From Nocardioides renjunii (lineage in GTDB: Bacteria > Actinomycetota > Actinomycetes > Propionibacteriales > Nocardioidaceae), in contig NZ_CP141058.1 in NCBI RefSeq assembly GCF_034661175.1, positions 2,914,001 through 2,978,000 of the forward strand: DNA of 64,000 bases. Direction: 5' to 3'. Positions 35,091-44,075 of the stretch are shown here, piece by piece. The notes beneath the pieces are model-generated. The model was not told where the DNA came from and ran no database searches. It saw only the letters and a list, made by a program, of their open reading frames with translations. The translations under genes were made by a program, and so were the position numbers. Every line of letters begins with the position of its first letter. Within the stretch, counting starts at the first letter, position 1.

Positions 35091-36189
35091 GACCGAGCAC
35101 CTCCCGCAGCGCGGCGAGCACCAGCAGCACGGTGTCGGGCCGGGCGTTGCGGCCCATCAGGCCGATCCGCCACACGCTCGCGGCGTACGCGCCGGCGCCG
35201 GCGCCGATCTCGATGCCGTGGCGCTCGAGGAGCTCGCGCCGCACGGCGGCGGAGTCCACGCCGTCGGGCACCCTCACTGTGGTGAGCTGCGGCAGCCGGC
35301 TGCCCTCGGCCGCGAACAGCTCGAGCCCCATGTCCTCGAGCCCCGCCTGCAGGGCCTCGCCGGCGGCCCGGTGGCGGGCCCAGACGGCGTCGAGCCCCTC
35401 GTCGAGGACGCGCGCGAGACCGGCGTGGAGGCTGGCGACCATCGCCGTGGGGGCCGTGTGGTGGTAGGTCCGCTGACCGCCCTGGACCCCGGCCTCACCG
35501 ACGTAGCCGCCGAGCATGCCCAGGTCGAGGTACCACGACCTCGGCTTCTCGACCCGGCGCTCGAAGGCCCGCTCGCCGATGGTGAACGGCGCGAGCCCGG
35601 GCGCGACGCCGAGGCACTTCTGGGTGCCGGCGTAGGCGACGTCGACGCCCCAGTCGTCGGCACGCACCTCGATGCCGCCGATCGACGTCACGGCGTCCAC
35701 CAGCAGCAGGGCTTCGCTGCCCTGCGCCCGGAGCGCCGCTCCGAGCGCGGCGATGTCGGAGCGGACACCGGTCGAGGTCTCCGCGTGCACCGCGGCCACG
35801 ATGGCCGGCGCGGGATGCGCGGCCAGCACCCGGTCGACGTCGACCGGGTGACCCCACTCGTGCTCCACCGCGACGACCTCCGCGCCGCAGCGGGCGGCCA
35901 CGTCGGTCATCCGCTGCCCGAACAGGCCGTTGACCGCCACCACCACCACGTCACCGGGATGGACGGTGTTGACGAAGGCCGCCTCCATGCCGGCCGAGCC
36001 GGTGGCGCTGAGCGGGAGCGTGCGCGTGTTGGTCGTGCCCCACACCGTGCGCAGCATCTCGCAGGTGTCGTCCATGATCCGGAGGAACTCCGGGTCGAGG
36101 TGGCCGAGCAACGGCTGGGCGAGGGCGCTGGTCGCCTCGGGATAGGGGTTCGAGGGACCGGGACCGAGGAGGTGGCGCTCGCGGATCAT
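35083..36189 (-). CDS. Class V aminotransferase, alanine/serine-glyoxylate type
   Basis: PLP-dependent enzyme of the serine-pyruvate/alanine-glyoxylate aminotransferase group, 368 residues. The front MIRERHLLGPGPSNPYPEA, the SATGSAGMEAAF turn, VDAVTSIGGIEVRADDWGVD and the PLP lysine in YAGTQKCLGVAPG are characteristic. A glycolate oxidase-like gene lies directly upstream in the same direction (28-base gap), so conversion of glyoxylate to glycine is a reasonable role. The start at 36189 follows TAGGTT by 7 bases; a longer frame from 36231 adds no family sequence. Confidence 0.87.
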   Translation of the reverse strand: MIRERHLLGPGPSNPYPEATSALAQPLLGHLDPEFLRIMDDTCEMLRTVWGTTNTRTLPLSATGSAGMEAAFVNTVHPGDVVVVAVNGLFGQRMTDVAARCGAEVVAVEHEWGHPVDVDRVLAAHPAPAIVAAVHAETSTGVRSDIAALGAALRAQGSEALLLVDAVTSIGGIEVRADDWGVDVAYAGTQKCLGVAPGLAPFTIGERAFERRVEKPRSWYLDLGMLGGYVGEAGVQGGQRTYHHTAPTAMVASLHAGLARVLDEGLDAVWARHRAAGEALQAGLEDMGLELFAAEGSRLPQLTTVRVPDGVDSAAVRRELLERHGIEIGAGAGAYAASVWRIGLMGRNARPDTVLLVLAALREVLGRG

Positions 36190-36196
36190 GGGACCG

Positions 36197-36202
36197 AACC
36201 TA
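36197..36202 (-). promoter_or_regulatory. Candidate -10 box of the class V aminotransferase gene
   Basis: TAGGTT on the minus strand, 7 bases before the ATG at 36189. The box is in the 28-base gap after the FAD oxidase gene. Confidence 0.4.
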
Positions 36203-36217
36203 GCCAACCGGTCGCGC

Positions 36218-37579
36218 TCAGAGCACCGCACCGGGGTTGAGGATGCCGTCGGGGTCGAGGGCGTCCTTGATGCGCCGCGTCAGCGCCATCACGTCGTCGC
36301 CGAGCATCTCCGGCAGCGCGACCTTCTTGGTCCGGCCCACGCCGTGCTCGCCGGTGATCGTGCCGCCGAGCCGGATCGCCGCGCGCAGCACGTCGTCGAA
36401 GGCGGCGCGGGCGCGACGCTCGGAGTCGGCGTCACCGGCGGTGTAGACGATGATCGGATGGGTGTTGCCGTCGCCCGCGTGGGCGACCGTCGGGATCTCC
36501 ACGCCGTGGCGCACGCCGATCTCCGTCACGGCCGCGAGCAGGTCCGGCAGCAGCGGCACGGCCACCCCGACGTCCTCCAGCAGCAGCGCGCCGCGGGCCT
36601 CGACCGCCGGGAACGCCGCACGCCGCGCCGCGACGAACATCTCGCCCTCCGCCGGGTCGTCGGTGACGACGACCTCGGTGGCGCCGGCGGCCGTGCACGC
36701 CGCCTCGACGGCCACGACCTCCGCCGTACGGGCGTCGCCGGGGGCGTCGGACTGCACGACGAGGAGGGCGCCGGCCCGCCGGTCGAGCCCGCGTGGCGAG
36801 AAGTCCTCGACGGCGTTGATGGAGGCCCGGTCCATCAGCTCCATCATCGACGGGCGCAGTGTCCGGCGTACGGCGACGACGGCCGCGGCCGCGGCCACGA
36901 CCGAGGGGAAGGACGCCACGAGCGTCGCCGGGGGCAGCGGCAGCGGGACCAGTCGCAGGATCGCCCGGGTGACGATCCCGAGCGTCCCCTCGGAGCCGAC
37001 GAAGAGCTTGACGAGGGACAGGCCGGCCACGTCCTTGATCCGCTTGCCGCCCAGGGTCACCAGCGTGCCGTCGGCGAGCACGACGTCGAGGCCGAGGACG
37101 TAGTCGGTCGTCACGCCGTACTTGACGCAGCACAGCCCGCCGGCGTTGGTGGCGACGTTGCCGCCGATGGAGCAGATCTCGAAGGACGACGGGTCGGGCG
37201 GGTACCACAGGCCGTGCTCGCGGACCGCCGCCTTGACCTCGGCGTTGAGGGCACCCGGCTCCACCACCGCCACCTGGCAGTCGGCGTCGACCTCGATCGC
37301 GCGCATCCGCTCCAGGCTCAGCACGATGCCGCCGTCGACGGCGCTCGCGCCACCGGACAGCCCGGACCCGGCGCCGCGCGGGACCACCGGGACGCCGTGC
37401 GTCGCGGCCCACCGCACGGCGGTCTGCACCTGCGCGGCGTCCTCGGCGCGCACCACCGCCACGGGCGTGCCCGCGGCGGTGTCCCGCGCCCAGTCGAAGC
37501 GGTATCCGGCGACGGTGGCGGGGTCCGTGGCGACCACGCCGGCCGGCAGCGAGGCCACGAGGTCGGCGAGGGCTTCCAC
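36218..37579 (-). CDS. FAD-linked oxidase, glycolate oxidase GlcD-like
   Basis: 453-residue flavoenzyme of the FAD-binding PCMH / GlcD-lactate dehydrogenase family, which oxidises 2-hydroxy acids such as glycolate or D-lactate. The PCMH domain (about 35-215) has VPVVPRGAGSGLSGGASA and SSFEICSIGGNVATNAGG. The C-terminal FAD-oxidase domain ends with VAHAGDGNTHPIIVY, GEHGVGRTKK and DPDGILNPGAVL. The GTG start at 37579 is inferred from the domain beginning. No GlcE/GlcF subunits are nearby, so it probably acts alone. Confidence 0.88.
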   Translation of the reverse strand: MEALADLVASLPAGVVATDPATVAGYRFDWARDTAAGTPVAVVRAEDAAQVQTAVRWAATHGVPVVPRGAGSGLSGGASAVDGGIVLSLERMRAIEVDADCQVAVVEPGALNAEVKAAVREHGLWYPPDPSSFEICSIGGNVATNAGGLCCVKYGVTTDYVLGLDVVLADGTLVTLGGKRIKDVAGLSLVKLFVGSEGTLGIVTRAILRLVPLPLPPATLVASFPSVVAAAAAVVAVRRTLRPSMMELMDRASINAVEDFSPRGLDRRAGALLVVQSDAPGDARTAEVVAVEAACTAAGATEVVVTDDPAEGEMFVAARRAAFPAVEARGALLLEDVGVAVPLLPDLLAAVTEIGVRHGVEIPTVAHAGDGNTHPIIVYTAGDADSERRARAAFDDVLRAAIRLGGTITGEHGVGRTKKVALPEMLGDDVMALTRRIKDALDPDGILNPGAVL

Positions 37580-37606
37580 CCGGCCATCGTGGCACGGACG
37601 GGGCCC

Positions 37607-37612
37607 TATGCT
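37607..37612 (+). promoter_or_regulatory. Candidate -10 box of the second methyltransferase gene
   Basis: TATGCT, 7 bases before the ATG at 37620, inside the 40-base gap to the divergent oxidase gene. Confidence 0.4.
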
Positions 37613-37619
37613 CCCGGGC

Positions 37620-38771
37620 ATGGACGACACCGCCGCCGCCATCGTCGCCACCCGGCGCCAGCACATCCTCGACGGCACGGACGTCACGCAGGGCCGCAGC
37701 CTGGAGATCGGCCCCCTGGCCACCCCGATCCTCACCCGCGACATGGGCGACGTCCGCTACGTCGACGTGGTCGACCTGGCGGGGCTGCGGGAGCACTACG
37801 GCACCGACGCCACCGTGGTGACCGAGGACATCGTGGAGGTCGACTTCTGGCTGACCCGCGAGGACGGCAGCGTCAGCACCCTCGCCGACGCGGTGGCCCC
37901 CGACGGTCCCTACCACCACGTGGTGGCCAGCCACGTGATCGAGCACGTCCCCGACATGGTGCGCTGGCTCCAGGACGTCGCCGACGTGCTCGTCGACGGC
38001 GGGTCGCTGCTGCTCGCCGTGCCCGACCGGCGCTTCTGCTTCGACGCGCTGCGCTCGCCGGCGACGGTCGGGCAGGTGCTGCAGGCACACCACGACGGCG
38101 ACCGGATCCCCTCGGTGCGCGCCGTCTACGACTACGCCCGCACCTCGGTCGAGTTCCCCACCGCGGCCGCCTGGGCCGGCGCATGGCCGCCCGAGCAGCG
38201 CACCGCGCCGCTCGATCGCGCCCGGACGATGGTGGCCCAGCAGCAGCAGGGGCTCTACGTCGACTGCCACGTCTGGCCGACCAGCCCCGTCGGGCTCGCC
38301 GACCTCCTCGCCGACCTCGTCGAGCTCGGCCTCGTCGACTTCGGGGTGGAGCGCGTCACCGCGACGCAGCGCGGGCACCACGAGTTCTACGTGACCCTGC
38401 GCCGCTTCCACCGCGGCCGCGACCGGCACGTCCAGGCCGCCGAGGCGGTCGCCGCGCTGGCCGGCCTGCGCGCCGACCTCCCCGACGAGGACCGCACGTG
38501 GCCGCACCAGGTCCGCGAGGCGGAGCTGCTCGAGCAGCAGCAGGTGCTCGAGCGCCGGCTGGCGCGGGCGGAGGCACGGCTCGCCACGGCCACGGCGGCC
38601 CGCGACCGGGCCCGCGAGCAGCGCGACCGCGCCCGCAGAGACCGCCGGCGAGCGCGGGCGCGTGCCCGTGAGCTCGCCGCGCTCGTGGAGCCGCAGCGGA
38701 CCCGGCCCGCCGTACGCCTCGTCGGCGGCGTGCGCCGCCGGCTGGGCCGGCTACGCCCCGGGCGCGGCTGA
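37620..38771 (+). CDS. SAM-dependent methyltransferase with coiled-coil tail
   Basis: 383 residues. The methyltransferase core shows GRSLEIGPLATPIL, VRYVDVVDLAGLREHYG, VVASHVIEHVPDMVRWLQDVADVL (in part) and LLLAVPDRRFCFD. The last 110 residues form a long charged helix (EAELLEQQQVLERRLARAEARL and onwards) ending in a basic amphipathic stretch, which may bind membrane or a glycan assembly partner. An in-frame ATG at 37608 is an alternative start. The final 21 bases overlap the end of the MFS gene on the other strand. Confidence 0.8.
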   Translation: MDDTAAAIVATRRQHILDGTDVTQGRSLEIGPLATPILTRDMGDVRYVDVVDLAGLREHYGTDATVVTEDIVEVDFWLTREDGSVSTLADAVAPDGPYHHVVASHVIEHVPDMVRWLQDVADVLVDGGSLLLAVPDRRFCFDALRSPATVGQVLQAHHDGDRIPSVRAVYDYARTSVEFPTAAAWAGAWPPEQRTAPLDRARTMVAQQQQGLYVDCHVWPTSPVGLADLLADLVELGLVDFGVERVTATQRGHHEFYVTLRRFHRGRDRHVQAAEAVAALAGLRADLPDEDRTWPHQVREAELLEQQQVLERRLARAEARLATATAARDRAREQRDRARRDRRRARARARELAALVEPQRTRPAVRLVGGVRRRLGRLRPGRG

Positions 38772-40076
38772 CCCGGGCGCCGCTGACTCGGGTGCCGACT
38801 CGGGTCCCGACTCGGTTGCAGGCTCGGCCGCCCGCGCTGCCACGACCTCGTCGTTGTGCGCGATCTGGGCGAGCGAGCGCCACACCAGCGCCAGGGTGAC
38901 CCCCGAGCCGACGAAGGCGAACCACCACGGCGCGGTCAGCCCCCAGACATCGGCGATGAGCCCGCCGAGGAGCGAGCCGACGAGCATCCCGCCCATCACG
39001 CAGATCATGTAGACCGAGCCGACCCGGCCCTGCAGCTCGCTGGGGACCGCGCGCTGGCGCACGGACTGCGAGAGCGTGCCCCACACGAACGCGTACGCCC
39101 CGAAGAAGAACAGGAGCAGGTACGCCGCCCACGGCGAGGTCGTGAGGGCCATCGCCAGGTGGAAGAGCACCTCGGCGAGCAGCACCGCCCGCATGAGCGT
39201 GGCGAGCGGGACGCGCTTCTCGAGGCGCCCGTAGGCGAACGTCGCGAGGAGCCCGCCGAGGGCGGAGGCGGTGATGAGCAGCCCGAACCCGGCCTCGTCG
39301 ATGCCCACGCGCTCAAGCGCCCAGAGCACGAGCACCGACCACGGCGCCGCCCAGGTGACGTTGAAGACGACGATGATGACGGCGAGCGTGCGGACCGGCG
39401 GGTTGCCCATCAACCACCGCACCCCGTCGGCGATGTCCTGGCGGACGTGGGTGTCGAGGTCGGCGCGGACGGGGCCGGGTGGCGTGCCGATCCGGGACAC
39501 GAGCACGACGCCGACCGCGATGCACACCACCGTGACGGCGAACGGCCACACCATCCCGACCGTGAAGAGCACGGCGCCGACGGCGGGGCCGACGAGCTGG
39601 TTGCCGGTGATCATCCCGGCCATGAGCCGGGAGTTCGCGATGCCGAGGTCCCGCTTCTCGACGAGCATCGGTGTGAGCGTGCCGGCGGTGGCGTCGACGA
39701 ACACCTCGGCCGTCCCGAGCGCCAGCATGGCGCCGAGGACGATCGCGATGTTGACGTGCCCGGTCGCCACGACGACGCACAGCCCGGCGAGGACCACCGC
39801 CCGCGCGGCGTTGGCGGCCATGATGACGCGGCGCCGGTCGAGGCGGTCGGCCATCGCGCCGGCGAAGAGGCCGAAGAACAGCCACGGGGCCTGCAGCGCG
39901 ATCATCGCCGCGGAGACGAGGACCGGGCTGCGGGTCTGGGAGGCCACGAGCAGCGGGCCCGCCGCGATGAGGATCCCGTCGCCCAGGTTGGTCACCCACG
40001 ACGACCCGACGAGCCAGCGGAACCCGCTGCCGAGACGCGTCGGGAAGATCGTCTCGACGAGGGCGCTCACAAGCAC
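38751..40076 (-). CDS. MFS transporter, EntS-like
   Basis: 441 residues with 12 predicted membrane segments. The MFS motif A equivalent between segments 2 and 3 is GAMADRLDRRRVI. The sequence resembles the enterobactin exporter/EntS-like branch (SRLMAGMITGNQLVGPAVGAVL near segment 4-5). It is probably a drug or metabolite exporter of unknown substrate. The C-terminal tail repeats ESGPESAPESAAPGSAAPGA. The start is GTG at 40076, with another GTG two codons later. The gene end overlaps the convergent methyltransferase gene by 21 bases. Confidence 0.88.
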   Translation of the reverse strand: MLVSALVETIFPTRLGSGFRWLVGSSWVTNLGDGILIAAGPLLVASQTRSPVLVSAAMIALQAPWLFFGLFAGAMADRLDRRRVIMAANAARAVVLAGLCVVVATGHVNIAIVLGAMLALGTAEVFVDATAGTLTPMLVEKRDLGIANSRLMAGMITGNQLVGPAVGAVLFTVGMVWPFAVTVVCIAVGVVLVSRIGTPPGPVRADLDTHVRQDIADGVRWLMGNPPVRTLAVIIVVFNVTWAAPWSVLVLWALERVGIDEAGFGLLITASALGGLLATFAYGRLEKRVPLATLMRAVLLAEVLFHLAMALTTSPWAAYLLLFFFGAYAFVWGTLSQSVRQRAVPSELQGRVGSVYMICVMGGMLVGSLLGGLIADVWGLTAPWWFAFVGSGVTLALVWRSLAQIAHNDEVVAARAAEPATESGPESAPESAAPGSAAPGA

Positions 40077-40116
40077 CGGACCCTACGTGGCGCGCCGGCG
40101 CCGACGCACCGGGATA

Positions 40117-40311
40117 TCAGGCGGGCTGCAGGTCCTCCACGGTGAGCTCCTGCTCGCGCGCGGCCGCCGCGAGGCGGTCGTTGTCGGCCTGGAGCCTCAG
40201 GACGAGGGCCTCGAGGTCGGCGACGCGGCGCCGGAGACGGCGGTTCTGCACGGCGAGGACGGCGGTGCTCCGCACGTCGTTGTCGATGTGACCCATCAGC
40301 GCCTTGGCCAT
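40117..40311 (-). CDS. Small conserved coiled-coil protein
   Basis: 64 residues: a short front MAKALMGHIDNDVRS followed by a continuous charged heptad-type helix (VQNRRLRRRVADLEALVLRL) to the end. Short proteins of this kind (starting MAKALLGH or similar) are common in actinobacteria and have no assigned role. The ATG at 40311 has AAAGG upstream; a longer frame from 40383 adds only composition-driven sequence. Confidence 0.75.
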   Translation of the reverse strand: MAKALMGHIDNDVRSTAVLAVQNRRLRRRVADLEALVLRLQADNDRLAAAAREQELTVEDLQPA

Positions 40312-40406
40312 GGGGAGCCTTTCGGGACAAGGTCCGGACACGAGCGGCTGGCCACGGGGACCGGCCGTCTCCAAGAGTCCCACCGCGCGACGGGCGGGTC
40401 AACGCC

Positions 40407-41303
40407 TCAGGGGCGGGGACGGGCCCGCGGCGGGCGCTGGCAGGTGGGGCAGAAGAACGACGACCGGTTCATGAAGGCGACGCGGCGGATGGGCGTGCCG
40501 CACCTGCGGCACGGCTGGCCCTCCTGGCCGTAGGCGTCGAGGGACCGGTCGAAGTAGCCCGACTCGCCGTTGACGTTGACGTAGAGCGCGTCGAACGACG
40601 TGCCGCCCTGGGCGAGCGCCTCGCCCATGACGGCGCGGACGTGGCCGAGCAGCTCGCGCAGCACCGGCCCGGTGAGCCGGTCGCCGGGGCGCTCGCCGTG
40701 CAGCCGGGCGCGCCACAGCGCCTCGTCGGCGTAGATGTTGCCCACCCCGGAGATGAGGCCCTGGTCGAGGAGCAGCCGCTTGACCGCGGACGTACGCCGG
40801 CGGGCGCGGCGCACGAACTCCTCGTCGTCGAAGTCGGGGTCGATCGGGTCGCGGGCGATGTGCACGATCTCGGTCGGCAGCCCGGCGCCGCCGTCGGAGA
40901 CGACGAGGCCGCCGAACATGCGCTGGTCGACGAAGCGCATCTCGAGGGGCCGTGCCTCGGAGGCGCCCTCGGCCGGGGTGAGGAGGAACCGCACCCGCAG
41001 GTGCCGCTCGTCGGGTGCGCCGGGCTCGTGCAGCAGCATCTGCCCGCTCATGCCGAGGTGGCCGAGCAGGGCGTCGCCGATCGACTGCCCCGGCTGCGGC
41101 GCCAGGGCGAGCCAGAAGTACTTGCCGCGACGGCGCACGGCCGTGATCCGCTGGCCGACCAGCGCGGCGACGAAGCCGGTGGAGCCGCGGTGGTCGCGGC
41201 GCACGGGTCGCGGGTGCAGCACCTCGACGGCCGCGATGGTGCTGCCGACGACGTGGCGCTCGAGGCCGGCGCGGACGACCTCGACCTCGGGGAGCTCGGG
41301 CAC
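40407..41303 (-). CDS. mutM: Formamidopyrimidine-DNA glycosylase
   Basis: Removes 8-oxoguanine and other oxidised purines and cuts the abasic site. The 298 residues begin with the catalytic MPELPEVE (Pro2 nucleophile, Glu3). They include the lysine loop [11 protein letters not shown], the helix-two-turn-helix region [16 protein letters not shown] and a C-terminal zinc finger with CRRC and CPTC pairs. It follows rnc by 3 bases, as in M. tuberculosis. Confidence 0.95.
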   Translation of the reverse strand: MPELPEVEVVRAGLERHVVGSTIAAVEVLHPRPVRRDHRGSTGFVAALVGQRITAVRRRGKYFWLALAPQPGQSIGDALLGHLGMSGQMLLHEPGAPDERHLRVRFLLTPAEGASEARPLEMRFVDQRMFGGLVVSDGGAGLPTEIVHIARDPIDPDFDDEEFVRRARRRTSAVKRLLLDQGLISGVGNIYADEALWRARLHGERPGDRLTGPVLRELLGHVRAVMGEALAQGGTSFDALYVNVNGESGYFDRSLDAYGQEGQPCRRCGTPIRRVAFMNRSSFFCPTCQRPPRARPRP

Positions 41304-41306
41304 GGC

Positions 41307-42050
41307 TCAGGCGTCGGTGCCCACGGGAGCCGCCTCGGGCTCGACCGCGGTGCCGTCGGCGTGGGCGGCGTGGGCGGTCCGGATCTCCCGGTAGGCCGTC
41401 TCGGCGGCGCCCTGCTCGGCCTCCTTCTTGGAGCGGCCCTTGCCGTTGCCGAGGACGAGGTCGCCGACGCGGACCCGCGCGACGAAGGTCTTCATGTGGT
41501 CGGGGCCGTCGTCCTCGATGAGGTACTCCGGCACGCCGAGGCCGAGGTCGGCCGACAGCTCCTGCAGGGAGGTCTTCCAGTCGAGGCCGGCGCCCATCGA
41601 GGCGGCTGCCTCCATCACCGGGTCGAACAGCCGGTGGACCACCTTGGCGGCCTCGTCCATGCCGCCGCTGAGGTGGATCGCGCCGATGACCGCCTCGACG
41701 GTGTCGGACAGGATCGAGGCCTTGTCGCGACCGCCGGTCGTCTCCTCGCCCCGGCCGAGCTTGATGTGCCGGCCGAGGTCGATCTCGCGCGCCACGTCGG
41801 CCAGGGCGCGCGCGTTGACGACCGCCGCGCGCAGCTTGGCCAGCCGGCCCTCGGAGAAGTCCGGGTGGGTGGTGTAGAGCGTCTCGGTGACCACCACCCC
41901 GAGCACCGAGTCGCCGAGGAACTCCAGGCGCTCGTTGGTGGGGATCTGCCCGTTCTCGTAGGCGTACGAGCGGTGCGTCAGGGCACGCTGCAGCAGCTCG
42001 GGATCCAGGACCGGATCACCGAGCGCTGCGCGGAGCTCGTCGGTGGTCAG
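41307..42050 (-). CDS. rnc: Ribonuclease III
   Basis: Cuts double-stranded RNA in rRNA precursors and mRNAs. The RNase III signature [13 protein letters not shown] lies near residues 36-48, the second acidic site in [16 protein letters not shown], and a dsRNA-binding domain covers about 165-235. The start is uncertain: no ATG fits. A CTG at 42050 that overlaps the rpmF stop codon (CTGA) gives 247 residues, close to the normal size. In-frame GTGs at 42092 and 42101 would lie inside rpmF. Confidence 0.92.
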   Translation of the reverse strand: MTTDELRAALGDPVLDPELLQRALTHRSYAYENGQIPTNERLEFLGDSVLGVVVTETLYTTHPDFSEGRLAKLRAAVVNARALADVAREIDLGRHIKLGRGEETTGGRDKASILSDTVEAVIGAIHLSGGMDEAAKVVHRLFDPVMEAAASMGAGLDWKTSLQELSADLGLGVPEYLIEDDGPDHMKTFVARVRVGDLVLGNGKGRSKKEAEQGAAETAYREIRTAHAAHADGTAVEPEAAPVGTDA

Positions 42051-42232
42051 AGGACCTGGCGACGGTCGGCCCGGGCGCCGTACTGGCCGCACTGGCCGCA
42101 CGCGCGGTGCGGGAGGTGCTTGGCGCCGCAGGCGGGGTTGGCGCAGGTCACGAGGGTCGGCGCGACGGCCTTCCACTGCGAACGGCGGTGACGCGTGTTG
42201 CTGCGCGACATCTTCCGCTTCGGAACAGCCAT
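42047..42232 (-). CDS. rpmF: 50S ribosomal protein L32
   Basis: 61 residues: [20 protein letters not shown] followed by a four-cysteine zinc ribbon (C30, C35, C45, C48). This is the zinc-containing form of L32. It follows the DUF177 gene by 55 bases and touches rnc, the conserved yceD-rpmF-rnc order. Confidence 0.97.
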   Translation of the reverse strand: MAVPKRKMSRSNTRHRRSQWKAVAPTLVTCANPACGAKHLPHRACGQCGQYGARADRRQVL

Positions 42233-42287
42233 GGTGTGTCTCCTGTTGCTTCGGCTTGCTGGTCAGCCGGGGATTCCCGGTGAGTGG

Positions 42288-42875
42288 TCAGTCCTGGTCG
42301 TGCGAGTCCTGCTGCAGCCCCTGCAGCCCTGCCCACCGCGGGTCGATCGGCGCGTCGTGCGCGTGGTCGGGGTCGTCCGCGAGCCGCGCACCGCACTCGG
42401 TGCACAACCCGGGGCAATCGTCCATGCACAGCGGCTGGAACGGTAGTGCGAGCACCACCGCGTCCCGCAGCAGGGGCTCGAGGTCGAGCAGGTCGTCCTC
42501 GAGCAGGCTGGTCTCGTCGTCGAGGTCACGGTCGTCGTGCTCCGTGGCCTTGTCGTGCTGGTCGGGGTAGACGTACAGCTCCTGCAGCCGGGCGTGGATC
42601 TCGTCCTTGATCGGCTCCAGGCACCGCACGCACTCCCCCTCGAGCGTGGCCGTGGCCGTGCCCGTGAGCAGCACGCCCTCCATGACCGCCTCCAGCCGCA
42701 GGTCGAGCTCGACCGGCGATCCTTCGGGGACACCGAGGACTTCGATGCCAAGTTCTGCTGGTGCCGGAACGGTCAGCTCGAGCTCCCGCTGGGACCCCGG
42801 GCGGCGGCCGAGCTCGCGAGTATCGAGCACGAGCGGCGCCCTCGGGTCCAGGCTGGTCACGACGAACTCCCACAT
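42288..42875 (-). CDS. DUF177 (YceD) family protein
   Basis: 195 residues of the YceD/DUF177 family, found beside rpmF in most bacteria and linked to 23S rRNA or ribosome biogenesis. It shows the central GTATATLEGECVRCLEPI and the C-terminal cysteine motif MDDCPGLCTECGARL. The first 50 residues of a longer frame (from 43034) are not family-like, so the ATG at 42875 is used. Confidence 0.9.
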   Translation of the reverse strand: MWEFVVTSLDPRAPLVLDTRELGRRPGSQRELELTVPAPAELGIEVLGVPEGSPVELDLRLEAVMEGVLLTGTATATLEGECVRCLEPIKDEIHARLQELYVYPDQHDKATEHDDRDLDDETSLLEDDLLDLEPLLRDAVVLALPFQPLCMDDCPGLCTECGARLADDPDHAHDAPIDPRWAGLQGLQQDSHDQD

Positions 42876-42957
42876 CTGGACACCAACACAACCTCGGAAT
42901 CGTATCGGTCGCCCCACCGGCGGGGCAAAACGAGTGGCGGGTGGGGCGGCCCGGGCC

Positions 42958-43443
42958 TCAGCCGCGGCGCTCGGCGAGACGGCGTACGAGCTGCTCGCGG
43001 ACCGGCTCGGGCAGCAGCCCGCGTACGTCTCCACCGAGGCCGGCGACCTCCTTGACGAGGCTCGAGGAGACGAACGCGTTGCCCACGGCGGTGGGCAGGA
43101 ACACCGTCTCCACCCCGGTCAGGTGCGAGTTCATCTGGGCCATCGGGAGCTCGTACTCGTAGTCGCCGGGGCCGCGCAGGCCCTTGACGATCGCGACGGC
43201 GTCGAGCTCGCGGCAGAAGTCGACGATCAGGCCCTCGAAGCCGGCCACCCGGACGTTGGCCATCCCGGCCGTGGCCTCCTCGAGCATGGCGATGCGCTCG
43301 TCGGGGGTGAAGAGCCGGTTCTTGGACATGTTGGTGCCGATGGCGACGACCACCTCGTCGAACAGCCCGGCGGCCCGGGCGACGATGTCGAGGTGGCCGT
43401 GGGTCACCGGGTCGAAGGACCCGGGGCAGACGGCGCGACGCAC
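42958..43443 (-). CDS. coaD: Phosphopantetheine adenylyltransferase
   Basis: Fourth step of coenzyme A synthesis: ATP plus 4'-phosphopantetheine to dephospho-CoA. The 161 residues show the nucleotidyltransferase motif [18 protein letters not shown] (8-25), then [20 protein letters not shown] and [16 protein letters not shown]. The GTG at 43443 is chosen because GGAG is 5 bases upstream. It follows rsmD by 52 bases; the pair is conserved. Confidence 0.96.
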   Translation of the reverse strand: MRRAVCPGSFDPVTHGHLDIVARAAGLFDEVVVAIGTNMSKNRLFTPDERIAMLEEATAGMANVRVAGFEGLIVDFCRELDAVAIVKGLRGPGDYEYELPMAQMNSHLTGVETVFLPTAVGNAFVSSSLVKEVAGLGGDVRGLLPEPVREQLVRRLAERRG

Positions 43444-43495
43444 GCGGACTCCCTTCGAGCGGAGGCTCCAGGACGGGTGCGGTGGAGGCTGGCCG

Positions 43496-44065
43496 TCAGG
43501 GTGCCGGGGTGGCGTAACCGTACCAAAGCGCGGTCTCGCCGTAGCGCTTCGTACGGTCGCCCTCGATGCCGTCGGGCCAGGTGACCGCGCTGCGCTTGGC
43601 GGCGCGCTCGACGACCACGAGCGCACCGGGCACGAGCCAGCCGTGGGCGACGAGCGCGACCAGGTCGGCGCGGACGTCGCCGTCGGGCATCGGGTAGGGA
43701 GGGTCGGAGAACACCACGTCGTAGGGAGCGGCGGGCGAGCTGGCGAGGAAGGTCGACACGCCCGCGGCCACCACGCGGGCCCGGCCGAAGCCGAGGGTCG
43801 TGGCGTTGCGGCTGATCAGCGCTGCCGTGCGCCGGTCCTGCTCGACCATGGTGACCACGCCGGCCCCGCGCGACCACGCCTCGAGGCCGACCGCGCCGGA
43901 GCCGGCGTAGAGGTCGAGGAAGCGCAGCCCGTCGAGGGACCCGGTGCGCGACTCGACGGCCGAGAACAGGGCCTCGCGCACCCGGTCGCTCGTCGGGCGG
44001 GTCGTCTGGCCGCGCGGCGTCTCCAGCCGGCGGCCGCCCGCCGTTCCCCCGATGATCCGAGTCAT
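43496..44065 (-). CDS. rsmD: 16S rRNA (guanine966-N2)-methyltransferase RsmD
   Basis: 189 residues. The SAM-binding motif is [19 protein letters not shown] (about 48-66) and the catalytic motif IV is [13 protein letters not shown]. The front [19 protein letters not shown] is typical of RsmD. It methylates G966 in the small subunit. It is 10 bases after recG. Confidence 0.94.
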   Translation of the reverse strand: MTRIIGGTAGGRRLETPRGQTTRPTSDRVREALFSAVESRTGSLDGLRFLDLYAGSGAVGLEAWSRGAGVVTMVEQDRRTAALISRNATTLGFGRARVVAAGVSTFLASSPAAPYDVVFSDPPYPMPDGDVRADLVALVAHGWLVPGALVVVERAAKRSAVTWPDGIEGDRTKRYGETALWYGYATPAP

Positions 44066-44075
44066 GTCGTCGCGA

